64,000 nt of DNA, taken from positions 186,001-250,000 of the forward strand of contig JAISUR010000037.1 in the NCBI GenBank assembly GCA_031271975.1. Direction: 5' to 3'. The position numbers and the translations under genes are program-made. The stretch is from Propionibacteriaceae bacterium (GTDB lineage Bacteria > Actinomycetota > Actinomycetes > Propionibacteriales > Propionibacteriaceae). The first letter of the stretch is position 1. Each line of letters starts with the position of its first letter. This document shows, one piece after another, positions 9,177 to 18,078 of the stretch. The notes under the pieces were generated by a model, which saw only the letters and a list, made by a program, of their open reading frames with translations, was not told where the DNA came from and ran no database searches.

Positions 9177-11249
9177 GTGGACACTGCGAAGGTTGCCGTC
9201 GGGCACGACTACGAGGCGCGGCACCTGCTCGTGCTGGAAGGTTTGGAAGCCGTCCGGAAACGCCCGGCGATGTACATCGGCTCCACGGATACCCGCGGAT
9301 TGATGCACTGCCTGTGGGAGATCATCGACAACGCCGTGGATGAGGCCCTGGCCGGGTTCGGGCGCAACATCGAGGTGCTGTTGGCCGCCGACGGCTCGAT
9401 CAGCGTCTCGGACCACGCCCGCGGCATCCCGGTGGACGTGGAGCCCAAGACCGGGTTGTCAGGCGTGGAAGTGGTGTTCACCAAATTGCATGCGGGCGGG
9501 AAGTTCGGCGGCGGGTCGTACAACGCCGCCGGCGGCCTGCACGGCGTGGGCGCGTCAGTCGTCAATGCCCTGAGCGCCCGCCTGGACGTCGAAGTGGACC
9601 GCTACTCGGCGACGCACGCGATGAGTTTTCGGCGCGGCGTTCCGGGCGCGTTCGACTCAGACGGGCCGAATGCGGCCTTCACCCCCGGCTCTGGGCTGCG
9701 CAAGACCGGCAAGGTCTCGAAGAACACGACCGGCACCCGGGTGCGCTACTGGCCCGACCGGCAGATCTTCCTCAAAGACGCCCAACTCTCGCTCAAACAC
9801 CTGCTTGACCGGGCCCGGCAGACGTCGTTCCTGGTGCCGGGGCTGGAAATCTCCGTCCGCGACGAGCGGACGGCCGAAACGTATGCCGAGTCCTTCAAAC
9901 ACGAAGGCGGCATCTCCGAGTTCTGCGACTTCCTGGCCCCCGATCCGCCCGTGACGGACGTGCTGCGCTTGAAAGGCCGGGACCAGTTCACTGAGACCGT
10001 CCCGATGCTCGACGACAAGGGCGCCATGACCCCGACCGACGTTGAACGTGAACTTGAGGTTGACATCGCACTGCGCTGGGGAACGGGCTACGACACTACG
10101 TTGCGCTCCTTCGTGAACATCATCGCCACACCCAAGGGCGGTACCCACGTTTCGGGCTTTGAACGCGGCCTGACCAGGGCTTTCGTCAAGTCCCTGGAGG
10201 GCACGCGAATCCTCAAGTCCGGTGAGGAAGTGCTGAAAGAGGACGTGTTGGAGGGCCTGACCGCGGTGGTGACCGTGCGCATGGACGAGCCGCAGTTCGA
10301 AGGGCAGACCAAAGAGGTGCTGGGGACGCCGCCGGTGACGCGTTTGGTGGCGAAGATCGTTGAGGGCGAGCTGACAGACTACCTGACCTCCAACAAGGCG
10401 GCCACGCGGGCGATGGCGCGCACCGTGATGGAGAAAGTCGTCGCCGCTTCCCGGACCCGGGTCACCGCGCGGGCGCACAAAGAGGCGCAGCGGCGCAAGA
10501 ACGCGCTGGAGTCGTCCACACTGCCGGCGAAACTCGCGGACTGCCGCTCCAGTGACCTGGACCGCACGGAACTGTTCATCGTGGAGGGCAACTCCGCGTT
10601 GGGCACTGCCAAACTGGCGCGAGATTCCGAATTCCAGGCGCTGCTGCCGATCCGGGGCAAGATCCTGAACGTGCAGAAGGCGTCCGTGACCGACATGTTG
10701 AAGAACGTCGAGTGTGCCTCGATCATCCAGGTCGTCGGGGCGGGCTCGGGACGTTCCTTCGACATCGACCAGGCCCGCTACGCGAAAGTAATCTTCATGG
10801 CGGACGCCGACTCGGACGGCGCGCACATCCGCTGCCTGCTGGCCACGCTGTTCTTCCGGTACATGCGGCCCATGATCGAAGCGGGCCGCGTGTTCACCGC
10901 AGTCCCGCCACTGCACCGCTTCGAGCTGATCAACCCGAAGAAGGGCCAGGAGAAATACCTGTACACCTACTCGGACGCCGAATACCGGCGCAAACTGGCC
11001 GAGTTGACCAAGAAAGGCCAATCGTTCAAGGAACCGCAGCGCTACAAAGGCCTGGGCGAAATGGACGCGGACCAACTCGCCGAGACCACCATGAACCCCA
11101 GGTTCCGCACCCTGCGCCGCATCACCATAGACGAAGCCGAAGTGGCCGAAGCCACCTTCGAGAAGCTGATGGGCAACGACGTCGCCCCCCGCAAGGAATT
11201 CTTGATCGAGGGGGCCTACACGTTGGACGCGGACCGCATCGACGCCTGA
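9177..11249 (+). CDS. parE: DNA topoisomerase IV subunit B (ParE)
   Basis: A 690-residue type IIA topoisomerase ATPase subunit. The GHKL ATPase is visible (Glu48/Asn52 in EIIDNAVDEA; GGLHGVGASVVNALS), then the transducer, then a TOPRIM domain with EGNSALGTAK and DADSDGAH and the C-terminal YKGLGEMDADQL. It decatenates DNA together with ParC. The GTG at 9177 is chosen because TACGCT lies 6 nt before it as a leaderless -10 and homologues start there; an in-frame ATG at 9138 has no clear ribosome site. Convergent with the orphan ParC-tail gene, 3 nt away. Confidence 0.93.
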   Translation: MDTAKVAVGHDYEARHLLVLEGLEAVRKRPAMYIGSTDTRGLMHCLWEIIDNAVDEALAGFGRNIEVLLAADGSISVSDHARGIPVDVEPKTGLSGVEVVFTKLHAGGKFGGGSYNAAGGLHGVGASVVNALSARLDVEVDRYSATHAMSFRRGVPGAFDSDGPNAAFTPGSGLRKTGKVSKNTTGTRVRYWPDRQIFLKDAQLSLKHLLDRARQTSFLVPGLEISVRDERTAETYAESFKHEGGISEFCDFLAPDPPVTDVLRLKGRDQFTETVPMLDDKGAMTPTDVERELEVDIALRWGTGYDTTLRSFVNIIATPKGGTHVSGFERGLTRAFVKSLEGTRILKSGEEVLKEDVLEGLTAVVTVRMDEPQFEGQTKEVLGTPPVTRLVAKIVEGELTDYLTSNKAATRAMARTVMEKVVAASRTRVTARAHKEAQRRKNALESSTLPAKLADCRSSDLDRTELFIVEGNSALGTAKLARDSEFQALLPIRGKILNVQKASVTDMLKNVECASIIQVVGAGSGRSFDIDQARYAKVIFMADADSDGAHIRCLLATLFFRYMRPMIEAGRVFTAVPPLHRFELINPKKGQEKYLYTYSDAEYRRKLAELTKKGQSFKEPQRYKGLGEMDADQLAETTMNPRFRTLRRITIDEAEVAEATFEKLMGNDVAPRKEFLIEGAYTLDADRIDA

Positions 11250-11252
11250 GCC

Positions 11253-12257
11253 TCATCCCAGGGCGCGAGACCCTATTGCCGCCAGGCGCAGCGTGCCTTT
11301 TACGCCGGCGCCGTCGCGTTTGGGGTCGGCCGGTGGCAGGTTGGACGGGGAACCGGTCTTGGTGGCTGCGATGGCGGGGGGATTGCCGACCCAGGCGAGC
11401 AACAGCGTGTCTTCGCCCTTCAGGAAGCGGTGGGCGCGCACTCCGCCGGTGGCGCGGCCTTTTTCCGGGAAGGCACTCAAAGGGGTGACTTTGACCGAGC
11501 CGGGCGCGTCGGAGCTGAAGTTCGACTTGCGGCCCGCATTGGTCACGACCACCGCTTCGGCGACGCTCGCCGCGCCGAAGAAGATGGCTTCTTGTACCGG
11601 ATCGAGTTTGATGCCGACCATTCCGCCGCCCGCGCGGCCCTGGGGACGGACGGCGGTCGCGGGATAGTGCAACAGTTGCGCGTCGTTCGTGATGAAAACC
11701 AGATGTGGGTGGTCGTTCGGCAACTCGACAGCGCCTACCACTTCGTCGTCGCCTTCGAGGCGGATGATCTCCCAGGAATCCTGGCCGCGCGGCATCTCCG
11801 GGTTGGTGCGCTTCACCACGCCGTTGCGGGTGCCGAGTGCCCAGCCGAAGGTGCGGGCCGTCAGTGTCGTCAACGCGATGACACGCTCGAAGGGGGCCAG
11901 GCCGACCGCGTTGGACGCCAGGATCGCACCCTGCAAATTCGGGGCTTGGTCGGTGACGGGGACTTCGGGAAGGGCGCTGGCGGACATGCGGTAGATCCGG
12001 CCCAGGTTGGTGATCACGCCATACTCGTCGTCGCAGTTGACCGCGGAGATGATCACGTCGTGGGTGGTGCGCCCGCCCTTGGCGGGCAGTGGGCCTGCAG
12101 ACTCCCAACGGCCGAGCAGCCCGGCCGAACTCAGCAGGACCCAGCGCGCCCCGGCCGCGGCCGGCGCAGGAGAAGAGGGCCGAGTGCCCAAGATGGCGTC
12201 GATTTCAGCGATGCGGGCTACCAGCCGGGCCCGTTCCGCAACCAGGTCTTCACTCAC
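11253..12257 (-). CDS. Orphan ParC/GyrA C-terminal beta-pinwheel protein
   Basis: A 334-residue protein that matches the tail of the neighbouring ParC (12892-15327) almost end to end: WVLLSSAGLL, FGWAxGTRNGVVKRTNPE, VRPQGRxGGGMxGIKL, GRATGGVRxxRFLKGEDTLLLAW. Residues 1-22 also resemble the end of ParC's coiled coil. The winged-helix, tower and catalytic Tyr are absent, so it cannot cut DNA. Beta-pinwheels wrap DNA and set the enzyme's substrate choice, so it may bind DNA or modulate topoisomerase IV (inference). TAATCT lies 7 nt before the GTG, suggesting a leaderless transcript of its own. Confidence 0.85.
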   Translation of the reverse strand: MSEDLVAERARLVARIAEIDAILGTRPSSPAPAAAGARWVLLSSAGLLGRWESAGPLPAKGGRTTHDVIISAVNCDDEYGVITNLGRIYRMSASALPEVPVTDQAPNLQGAILASNAVGLAPFERVIALTTLTARTFGWALGTRNGVVKRTNPEMPRGQDSWEIIRLEGDDEVVGAVELPNDHPHLVFITNDAQLLHYPATAVRPQGRAGGGMVGIKLDPVQEAIFFGAASVAEAVVVTNAGRKSNFSSDAPGSVKVTPLSAFPEKGRATGGVRAHRFLKGEDTLLLAWVGNPPAIAATKTGSPSNLPPADPKRDGAGVKGTLRLAAIGSRALG

Positions 12258-12282
12258 GCAGCCCAGATTATCGCGTTTGGGT

Positions 12283-12305
12283 GGGGCGGCCCGGTGGGCC
12301 GCCCC
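12283..12305 (-). terminator. GC-rich hairpin after the Ig-like secreted protein gene
   Basis: A perfect 10-bp stem GGGGCGGCCC/GGGCCGCCCC with a 3-nt loop lies 10 bases beyond the stop of the 12315-12755 gene. There is no T run, so it is an unclassical terminator. Confidence 0.55.
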
Positions 12306-12314
12306 AAACAGCCG

Positions 12315-12755
12315 CTACTTGTGCCCGACCTTGGCCGTCGGCAGCGAATAACGTGTCTTGGCGCGGTAGCCGGACTTGGTAGCCGTGGCGTGCACGGTGA
12401 GACGGTGGCCGACATCCGCCTTGGTCAGCTTGTAGGTGGCTCCGGAACCGACGGACTTCGACTTGCCCGAACGGAACCACTGGTACCGGACTTTGCCCGG
12501 TTTCGGCGACCAGCCGGACACAGTGGCCTTCAATTCCTGGCCCTCGGTCGCCTTACCCGTCACCTTCGGCCGCGGCGTCTTGGTGAACGCCTTGGACGTG
12601 GGCTTGGACTTGGCTTTGGCCACGGGTTTGGCCGTCGTAACCCGGATGTGGCGGACCGGGTCGGGCACTTTCGCCTGTGCGGGCATGGCGCCGGCGACGG
12701 GCAGGACGGCCAGGGCCGCGACGGTGGCCACGGCGCGCAGCAAATTGCGTTTCAT
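12315..12755 (-). CDS. Small secreted protein with one Ig-like repeat
   Basis: A 146-residue protein. Residues 1-28 form a signal peptide (MKRNLLRAVATVAALAV..., likely cut after AQA). A Lys/Thr/Pro linker follows, then one repeat of about 75 residues with the pattern PKVTG...GQELKATVSGW...VRYQWFRSG...YKLTKADVGHRLTVHATATKSGY. This Ig-like module is frequent in actinobacterial cell-wall and surface proteins and is usually attached to another domain; here it is alone. GGGAG lies 6 nt before the ATG. Role unknown; it sits between the orphan pinwheel and parC. Confidence 0.7.
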   Translation of the reverse strand: MKRNLLRAVATVAALAVLPVAGAMPAQAKVPDPVRHIRVTTAKPVAKAKSKPTSKAFTKTPRPKVTGKATEGQELKATVSGWSPKPGKVRYQWFRSGKSKSVGSGATYKLTKADVGHRLTVHATATKSGYRAKTRYSLPTAKVGHK

Positions 12756-12891
12756 TGTTATCTCCCTTGTTTGGTTGGGGTGGACTCAACCCAAACTAGG
12801 AAACGGCCGCCGCTTGCTGAGTAGGCGTAGCGGCCCGAGACCAGTGTTCTGGCCGCCGGGGCAGGTGCTCCAATCAGCCCTGGGGCGAGGT

Positions 12892-15327
12892 TCAGGAGTG
12901 GTATCTAGTGCCAATCGCGGCAATCGGCTGCGAGCCTGGGGCACCGGACGCGTCACGCCGCGGATCCTTGGCCGGCAGGTCGACCGGGGAACCGGACGAC
13001 GCGGCCGCCACCGCCGGCTCAGGGCCCGCCCAGGCGAGCAGCAAGGTGTCCTCGCCCTTAAGGAAACGCTGGCAGCGCACACCGCCGGTGGCGCGGCCCT
13101 TGCCGGGATACAGGTCGAAGGCGGTCACCTTGACCGTTCCGGCGTCAGTGCCGGGCAGGGCGCTTGACGAACCGGCGTTGGTCACAACGACCGCGTCATT
13201 GGCCGCGGTGACCCCGAAGAAGACGACGCGTGCCCCCGCCGCGAGCTTGATGCCGGCCATGCCACCGCCAGAGCGGCCCTGCGGGCGCACGGACGCGACC
13301 GGGAAGTGCAGCAGTTGCGCGTCTGAGGTGATAAACACGAACTCGTCCAAATCGTGCTGCAACTCAACCGCGCCGACCACCTCGTCGCCGTCGCCGAGGC
13401 GGATCAAATCCCAGGCGTTCTTGCCGATGATCTCCGGATTGGTGCGTTTCACGACGCCGTTCCGGGTGCCGAAGGCCCAGCCGAAAGTGTCGTCGCGCAG
13501 CGTGGTGAGGCCGACGATCCGCTCCCCGGACTCCAACTCGATAAGCTCGGAAGCCAACGAGCCACCCGCCAGGTTGACGGCCTGCGCGGTGATCGGGACG
13601 CTGGGCAAATCGAGCACCGACGCCCGGATCACCCTGCCCGCCGACGTCAGCGCGCCATACTCGCCGCGGGCGGTCACGCGGACGGCCGAAACCAGGACGT
13701 CGTGCACCGCCCGGGGCCCGGAACTCGGCAGTGGATCGGCGCTGTCGGTGCGGGCCAGCAACCCAGCCGAGCTGAGCAGCACCCAGCACGGATCGTCTGG
13801 GATCTCCAATGGCGTCTGGGCGACCGCCGTGACGGCCACTCCGGCCGAAGCCAGGAGCACGGTCCGCCGCGGCGTGCCATGCGCCCGGGCCACCTCGTCC
13901 AATTCCTCGCAGACCACTTCGCGCAAACGGGCGTCCGAACTCAGGATCGCCTCATATCCGGCGATGGTCTCCAGGAGCTTCTCCTTCTCCGCTTCCAACT
14001 CGATGCGGGAGAACTTCGTCAGGCGCCGCAACTGCATGTCGAGGATGTAGTTGGCTTGCGTCTCGGTCAACTCGAAAGCCTCCATCATGCGCAGCCGGGC
14101 CGTGGGCACGTCGTCCGAGGTGCGGATGATGGCGATCACGTCGTCGATGTCGACAATGGCGATCAGCAGGCCGTCCACCAGGTGCAGCCGGTCGCTGGCC
14201 TTGCCGAGCAGATAGGCCGAACGCCGCCTGGTGACCTCCAGCCGGTGCGACAGGTAGACCTCCAGCATCTGCTTGAGCGGCATCGTGGTGGGCTGCCCGT
14301 CGACCAGCGCGACCGCGTTGATGCCGAACGAGTCCTCCAGCTTCGTCACTTTGTAGAGCTGCTCCAGCAGCGCCTCGGCGTTGATGCCGTTCTTCACCTC
14401 GATGACGAGCCGGGTGCCGTTGGCGAGGTCCGTCAAATCCTTGACGTCAGAGATACCGGAGATCTTCTTGGCCTGGTGCAGCGCTTTGAGCTGCTCCATG
14501 ATTTTCTCCGGCCCGATCATGTACGGCAGCTCGGTGATCACGATGCCCTTGCGCCGGGGCGAAACCTGCTCGATGCGGGCGTTCGCGCGCATGCGGAACG
14601 TGCCCCGGCCAGTCTCGTAGGCCTCCTTGATGCCGTCCAAGCCGACGATCTTGCCGCCGGTGGGCAAGTCCGGGCCGGGAATGTACCGCATCAAGTCTTC
14701 GGCGCTGGCGTCCGGGTGCGCGATCAAGTGTTTGAGGCCCTGCACCACTTCGATCAGGTTGTGCGGCGGGATGTTCGTGGCCATGCCCACCGCGATGCCT
14801 GTGGTGCCGTTGACCAGCAAATTGGGAAAAGCGGCCGGCAAGACGACCGGTTCGGAGTCTTTTCCGTCGTAATTCGGCCGGAAATCGACGGTGTCCTGGT
14901 CCAGCCCGGCGGTCATCGCGACGGCCGCCTTGGCCATGCGGCATTCCGTGTAGCGCATCGCCGCGGCGGACGAGTCCAGCGAGCCGAAGTTGCCGTGGCC
15001 GTCGATGACCGGCAGCCGCAGCGCCCAAGGTTGGCCCAAGCGCACCAGCGCGTCGTAGATGGCCGCGTCGCCGTGCGGGTGCAATTGGCCCATGACCTGG
15101 CCCACGACGCGGGCGCACTTCACGTGGGCGGTGTCGGGCCGCAAGCCCATCTGGGCGGCGGTGTAGAGAATCCGGCGTTGCACCGGTTTCAGGCCGTCGC
15201 GGGCATCTGGCAGCGCCCGCGAATAGATGACCGAATAGGCGTACTCCAAATAGGAAGACTCCATTTCGGCGGAGACGTCAATGTCGAGGATCCGTTCCTC
15301 AAAATCGTCGTCGGTCTTGGCAGCCAT
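12892..15327 (-). CDS. parC: DNA topoisomerase IV subunit A (ParC)
   Basis: An 811-residue type IIA topoisomerase cleavage subunit. The winged helix has catalytic Tyr126 in AAMRYTECRM; a tower and coiled coil follow, then a six-blade C-terminal beta-pinwheel (about 500-811). The quinolone-determining loop reads HPHGDAAIYD: Ala88 stands where quinolone-sensitive gyrases have Ser. The pinwheel has QGRSGGG, a degenerate GyrA box, favouring ParC over GyrA. The ATG at 15327 has GAGGAG 5 nt upstream; the preceding gene stops inside that ribosome site, so the two are probably co-translated. Confidence 0.9.
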   Translation of the reverse strand: MAAKTDDDFEERILDIDVSAEMESSYLEYAYSVIYSRALPDARDGLKPVQRRILYTAAQMGLRPDTAHVKCARVVGQVMGQLHPHGDAAIYDALVRLGQPWALRLPVIDGHGNFGSLDSSAAAMRYTECRMAKAAVAMTAGLDQDTVDFRPNYDGKDSEPVVLPAAFPNLLVNGTTGIAVGMATNIPPHNLIEVVQGLKHLIAHPDASAEDLMRYIPGPDLPTGGKIVGLDGIKEAYETGRGTFRMRANARIEQVSPRRKGIVITELPYMIGPEKIMEQLKALHQAKKISGISDVKDLTDLANGTRLVIEVKNGINAEALLEQLYKVTKLEDSFGINAVALVDGQPTTMPLKQMLEVYLSHRLEVTRRRSAYLLGKASDRLHLVDGLLIAIVDIDDVIAIIRTSDDVPTARLRMMEAFELTETQANYILDMQLRRLTKFSRIELEAEKEKLLETIAGYEAILSSDARLREVVCEELDEVARAHGTPRRTVLLASAGVAVTAVAQTPLEIPDDPCWVLLSSAGLLARTDSADPLPSSGPRAVHDVLVSAVRVTARGEYGALTSAGRVIRASVLDLPSVPITAQAVNLAGGSLASELIELESGERIVGLTTLRDDTFGWAFGTRNGVVKRTNPEIIGKNAWDLIRLGDGDEVVGAVELQHDLDEFVFITSDAQLLHFPVASVRPQGRSGGGMAGIKLAAGARVVFFGVTAANDAVVVTNAGSSSALPGTDAGTVKVTAFDLYPGKGRATGGVRCQRFLKGEDTLLLAWAGPEPAVAAASSGSPVDLPAKDPRRDASGAPGSQPIAAIGTRYHS

Positions 15328-15335
15328 TCCACTCC

Positions 15336-16385
15336 TCACATGTGCAGGCTTCTATGGTCCCGCAGCGCGTCTTTGAGGCCCGCCCACAGGCCCCGCCCGT
15401 CCGCCGCCTGCACTGTCGGGACGACATCGGGGATGACGACGTGCTCGTCCAGCGATGTGAACGTCCCGTGGGCGAGGACCTGTTCGGCTGGGGAAAGCTG
15501 GCGGATGGCGACGGCCCGCACATAGTCGGGCGCCACCGCCGCGAAAGTCGAGTAGATCTCCAAGTCGTGTTGGCCGTCGTCTCCGACCAGCACCCAGGAG
15601 ATATTGGGGTAGTCCTTGGTCAACTGGTACAGCGAATCGGCCTTGTGGGCGTGGCCGGAGCGGAACCAGCCGGTGTTGGTCGGCCCCCAGTCCGTCAGCA
15701 GCATCGGCCCGGGCGGGAAGCCGTGCCGCGCCAGGAAGCGGCTGAGGAACGGGTGGGTGTTCCACGCGCCGGTCGAAATGTAGACGATCGGGGCGCCGGG
15801 ATGTTCGGACAGCAGCCGCTGGTACAGCCGGGCCATCCCGGGCGGGGCTTGCCGGGCGGACTCGTCGCGGATGAAGGAGTTCCAACCTGCGATCAGCAGG
15901 CGGGGGAGCATGGTCGAGATGATCGTGTCGTCGATGTCGGAAACGATGCCGAAATTCTGATCCTCGGCGGCCACATGCACCTGCGCGGGCACCAGCTTCG
16001 AGCCGCGCGAGTTGACCATGACCTGGCGCCAGCCCGGCTGGAGGCCGTGGTCGCGGATGCGGAAGTCGATGTAGCCGCCGCGGTCTGTCACGCCGCGGTA
16101 TTCCCGGTCGCCGACTGTGATGTTGAACGGGATGCGCACACAGCCGACCACATAGAAGTTCCGGAAACCGCGCCGCTTGACGAACTCGCCCACGTCTTTG
16201 GCCAAACCGGTCGAGGCGCGGCCCGGGATGAGCACCACCCGGCCCAGGATCCGGATCGAATCCGGCGTGCCGTAGCCGGTGTAGCAAATGACCTTCTCCC
16301 GCCAACCGATGCCGCGGAGCAACTGCTCGATGCGGCGGTCGAAAACCTCCTCGACGCGCGCGGCCAGAAACGGACGGGTGCTCAT
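15336..16385 (-). CDS. App1-type phosphatase domain protein (DUF2183)
   Basis: A 349-residue protein. An N-terminal beta-rich region is followed by an App1/DUF2183 domain beginning near residue 145 with the HAD-like signature SDIDDTI (Asp150, Asp152, Asp153, Thr154). In yeast App1 this domain is a Mg-dependent phosphatidate phosphatase; in bacteria the substrate is unproven. The ATG at 16385 is used because TAGTCT lies 8 nt before it; a longer in-frame start 14 codons upstream is possible. Its stop overlaps the parC ribosome site. Divergent from DUF5998. Confidence 0.8.
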   Translation of the reverse strand: MSTRPFLAARVEEVFDRRIEQLLRGIGWREKVICYTGYGTPDSIRILGRVVLIPGRASTGLAKDVGEFVKRRGFRNFYVVGCVRIPFNITVGDREYRGVTDRGGYIDFRIRDHGLQPGWRQVMVNSRGSKLVPAQVHVAAEDQNFGIVSDIDDTIISTMLPRLLIAGWNSFIRDESARQAPPGMARLYQRLLSEHPGAPIVYISTGAWNTHPFLSRFLARHGFPPGPMLLTDWGPTNTGWFRSGHAHKADSLYQLTKDYPNISWVLVGDDGQHDLEIYSTFAAVAPDYVRAVAIRQLSPAEQVLAHGTFTSLDEHVVIPDVVPTVQAADGRGLWAGLKDALRDHRSLHM

Positions 16386-16459
16386 AACGCCTAAGACTAA
16401 CGCGTGGTGGTTGGTTGTCGGCCGCACCGGGCGCGGAGATTCCGGAATAGGATGGACCG

Positions 16460-17026
16460 GTGAGCAAGCCAGTGTTGCCCGCCCAGTTGCGGGAAGAGAT
16501 CGTCGAGTGTGGGTACTTCCCGGAGTTTGTGATGGCCTCGATCGCCCGGGCGATCGGCGGGGAGGAAGTCGTCGGGCACCTGGTGCACCATGAGGCCACC
16601 TTCAACCACGAGGCGGTAGGGCGGCACCTTTCGGTGATGGTGCTGACGCCGACCAGGCTCATCCTCACGCACACTGATGAAGGCGCGTTGCCCGGCGAAG
16701 CGCCGCATGCGATAACGACCGTCGAATCGGTGGCGTTGCGGCAGGTGTGCGCCGTCGCCGTCAGCGAATTGGCTTCCGACCCAGAGGAATACACCCTCGG
16801 CGACGTGCCCGCCGAGGCCTGGATGTCGATCGGCTGGGGCACCATGCGCCGCATCGAACTGGAGCCCGCCGGCTGCGGAGATCCGGAGTGCGAGGCCGAC
16901 CACGGCTACTCCGGGGCGTTGGCGACCGACGACTTGCTGGTGCGCATGTCCGTGGCCGCGGATGGGGCCGAGAAAGTGGCGCAGTTGATCGAATTCGGCA
17001 CCCAGTTGCAGGTGGCCGCCAGGTGA
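16460..17026 (+). CDS. DUF5998 family protein
   Basis: A 188-residue cytoplasmic protein of a family found next to parC and the phosphatase gene across actinobacteria (motifs EEVVGHLVHHEATFN, VLTPTRLILTHTDE). Biochemical role unknown. It has CGDPECEADHGYSG, a small Cys/His cluster. TAGGAT lies 6 nt before the GTG start with no ribosome site, so the transcript is probably leaderless. Its TGA overlaps the GTG of the next gene, indicating one operon. Confidence 0.8.
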   Translation: MSKPVLPAQLREEIVECGYFPEFVMASIARAIGGEEVVGHLVHHEATFNHEAVGRHLSVMVLTPTRLILTHTDEGALPGEAPHAITTVESVALRQVCAVAVSELASDPEEYTLGDVPAEAWMSIGWGTMRRIELEPAGCGDPECEADHGYSGALATDDLLVRMSVAADGAEKVAQLIEFGTQLQVAAR

Positions 17027-18078
17027 GCCTGCCGGACCTGCTGGTCTCAATCGGCGCCCACCTCGGGATGCCCGGCGAAGACACGTTGGGCTTGCCGGAC
17101 GCTCCCAGCTATGTGCTGCTGGTCGCCGACGGGCTGGGCTGGAACCAACTCGAACAATATCCGGTCGCCGACATCCTGCGCGGTCCGAAACTGCGGGTCG
17201 GCTTGCCGAGCACCACCGCGACGTCCCTGACAAGCCTCGGCACCGGCCTGGCCCCGGGCCGGCACGGCGTCGCCGGGTACTCCTTCCGCTTCAACGGCGA
17301 ACTGCTACCCGTGCTGCGCTGGCCGCGGCGGCTCAGCGGGGTGGACGTGCAGCCGCAACTGACATATCTGGAACGCATGGCCGCCGCCGGGGTGCATGTG
17401 GCCAAGGTGATGCCCGCCAGTTTCGAGAAGTCCGGGCTGACGACCGCCGCGCTGCGCGGGGGAGAGTTCTGGGGGTTGCCGGACGAAGCGGCACCCGCGC
17501 GCATCGCCGCGCTGGCCGCCGCGGCCGTCTCACAACGTTCGTTCACCTATGTGTACGACCGCGAGCCAGACCATGCCGGGCACGCCCACGGCGTCGGGTC
17601 GGCCCAATGGATCGCGGGAGTGATCCGCATCGCCGAGTTGGTGCGGCTGTTGCGGCGGGACTTGCCGCCCCAGACCGTCCTGGTGGTCACCGGGGACCAC
17701 GGCATGGTCAACGTCCCCAAGTCGCATCACATCAACTTCGAAGACCATCCAGAACTTGCCGAACAGGTGGTGTTGCTGGGCGGAGAGGCCCGTTTCCGGC
17801 AGGTCTACACGTCCGAGCCGGAAGCCGTGGCGGCGCGCTGGCGCGAAGTGCTGGGCGAGCGCGCGCTGGTGGTGACGCGCGAGCAGGCGATGGCTGAGCG
17901 GTGGTTCGGGACTGTCGAGCCGCGCAACGCCGACCGGTTCGGGGACGTGCTGGCGGCCGCGCTCGACGATTGGGCGATCATGACCAAGGCATTCCCGAAA
18001 GAGCACTTCTTGGTGGGAATGCACGGCTCGGTCACCGACGCGGAGCGGGAAGTGCCGCTACTGGTTCTGCCGGGGTGA
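17023..18078 (+). CDS. Alkaline phosphatase superfamily enzyme (nucleotide pyrophosphatase/phosphodiesterase-like)
   Basis: A 351-residue metalloenzyme. Metal and catalytic elements appear in the expected order: Asp36 in VADGLGW, the nucleophile region STTATSLTSLGTG near 63-75, the DHAGHAHG metal cluster, and GDHGM. It should hydrolyse a phosphodiester or pyrophosphate bond; the substrate is unknown. The frame is open upstream, but the GTG at 17023 overlaps the DUF5998 stop (GTGA) and gives the normal N-terminus. Its 3' end overlaps the convergent sepH by 21 bases. Confidence 0.85.
   Translation: MSLPDLLVSIGAHLGMPGEDTLGLPDAPSYVLLVADGLGWNQLEQYPVADILRGPKLRVGLPSTTATSLTSLGTGLAPGRHGVAGYSFRFNGELLPVLRWPRRLSGVDVQPQLTYLERMAAAGVHVAKVMPASFEKSGLTTAALRGGEFWGLPDEAAPARIAALAAAAVSQRSFTYVYDREPDHAGHAHGVGSAQWIAGVIRIAELVRLLRRDLPPQTVLVVTGDHGMVNVPKSHHINFEDHPELAEQVVLLGGEARFRQVYTSEPEAVAARWREVLGERALVVTREQAMAERWFGTVEPRNADRFGDVLAAALDDWAIMTKAFPKEHFLVGMHGSVTDAEREVPLLVLPG

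Noticed and set aside
13354-15525. A 723-codon frame antisense to parC
   Set aside because: Shadow of parC; rich in His/Gln/Arg as expected from reverse-complemented GC-rich codons.
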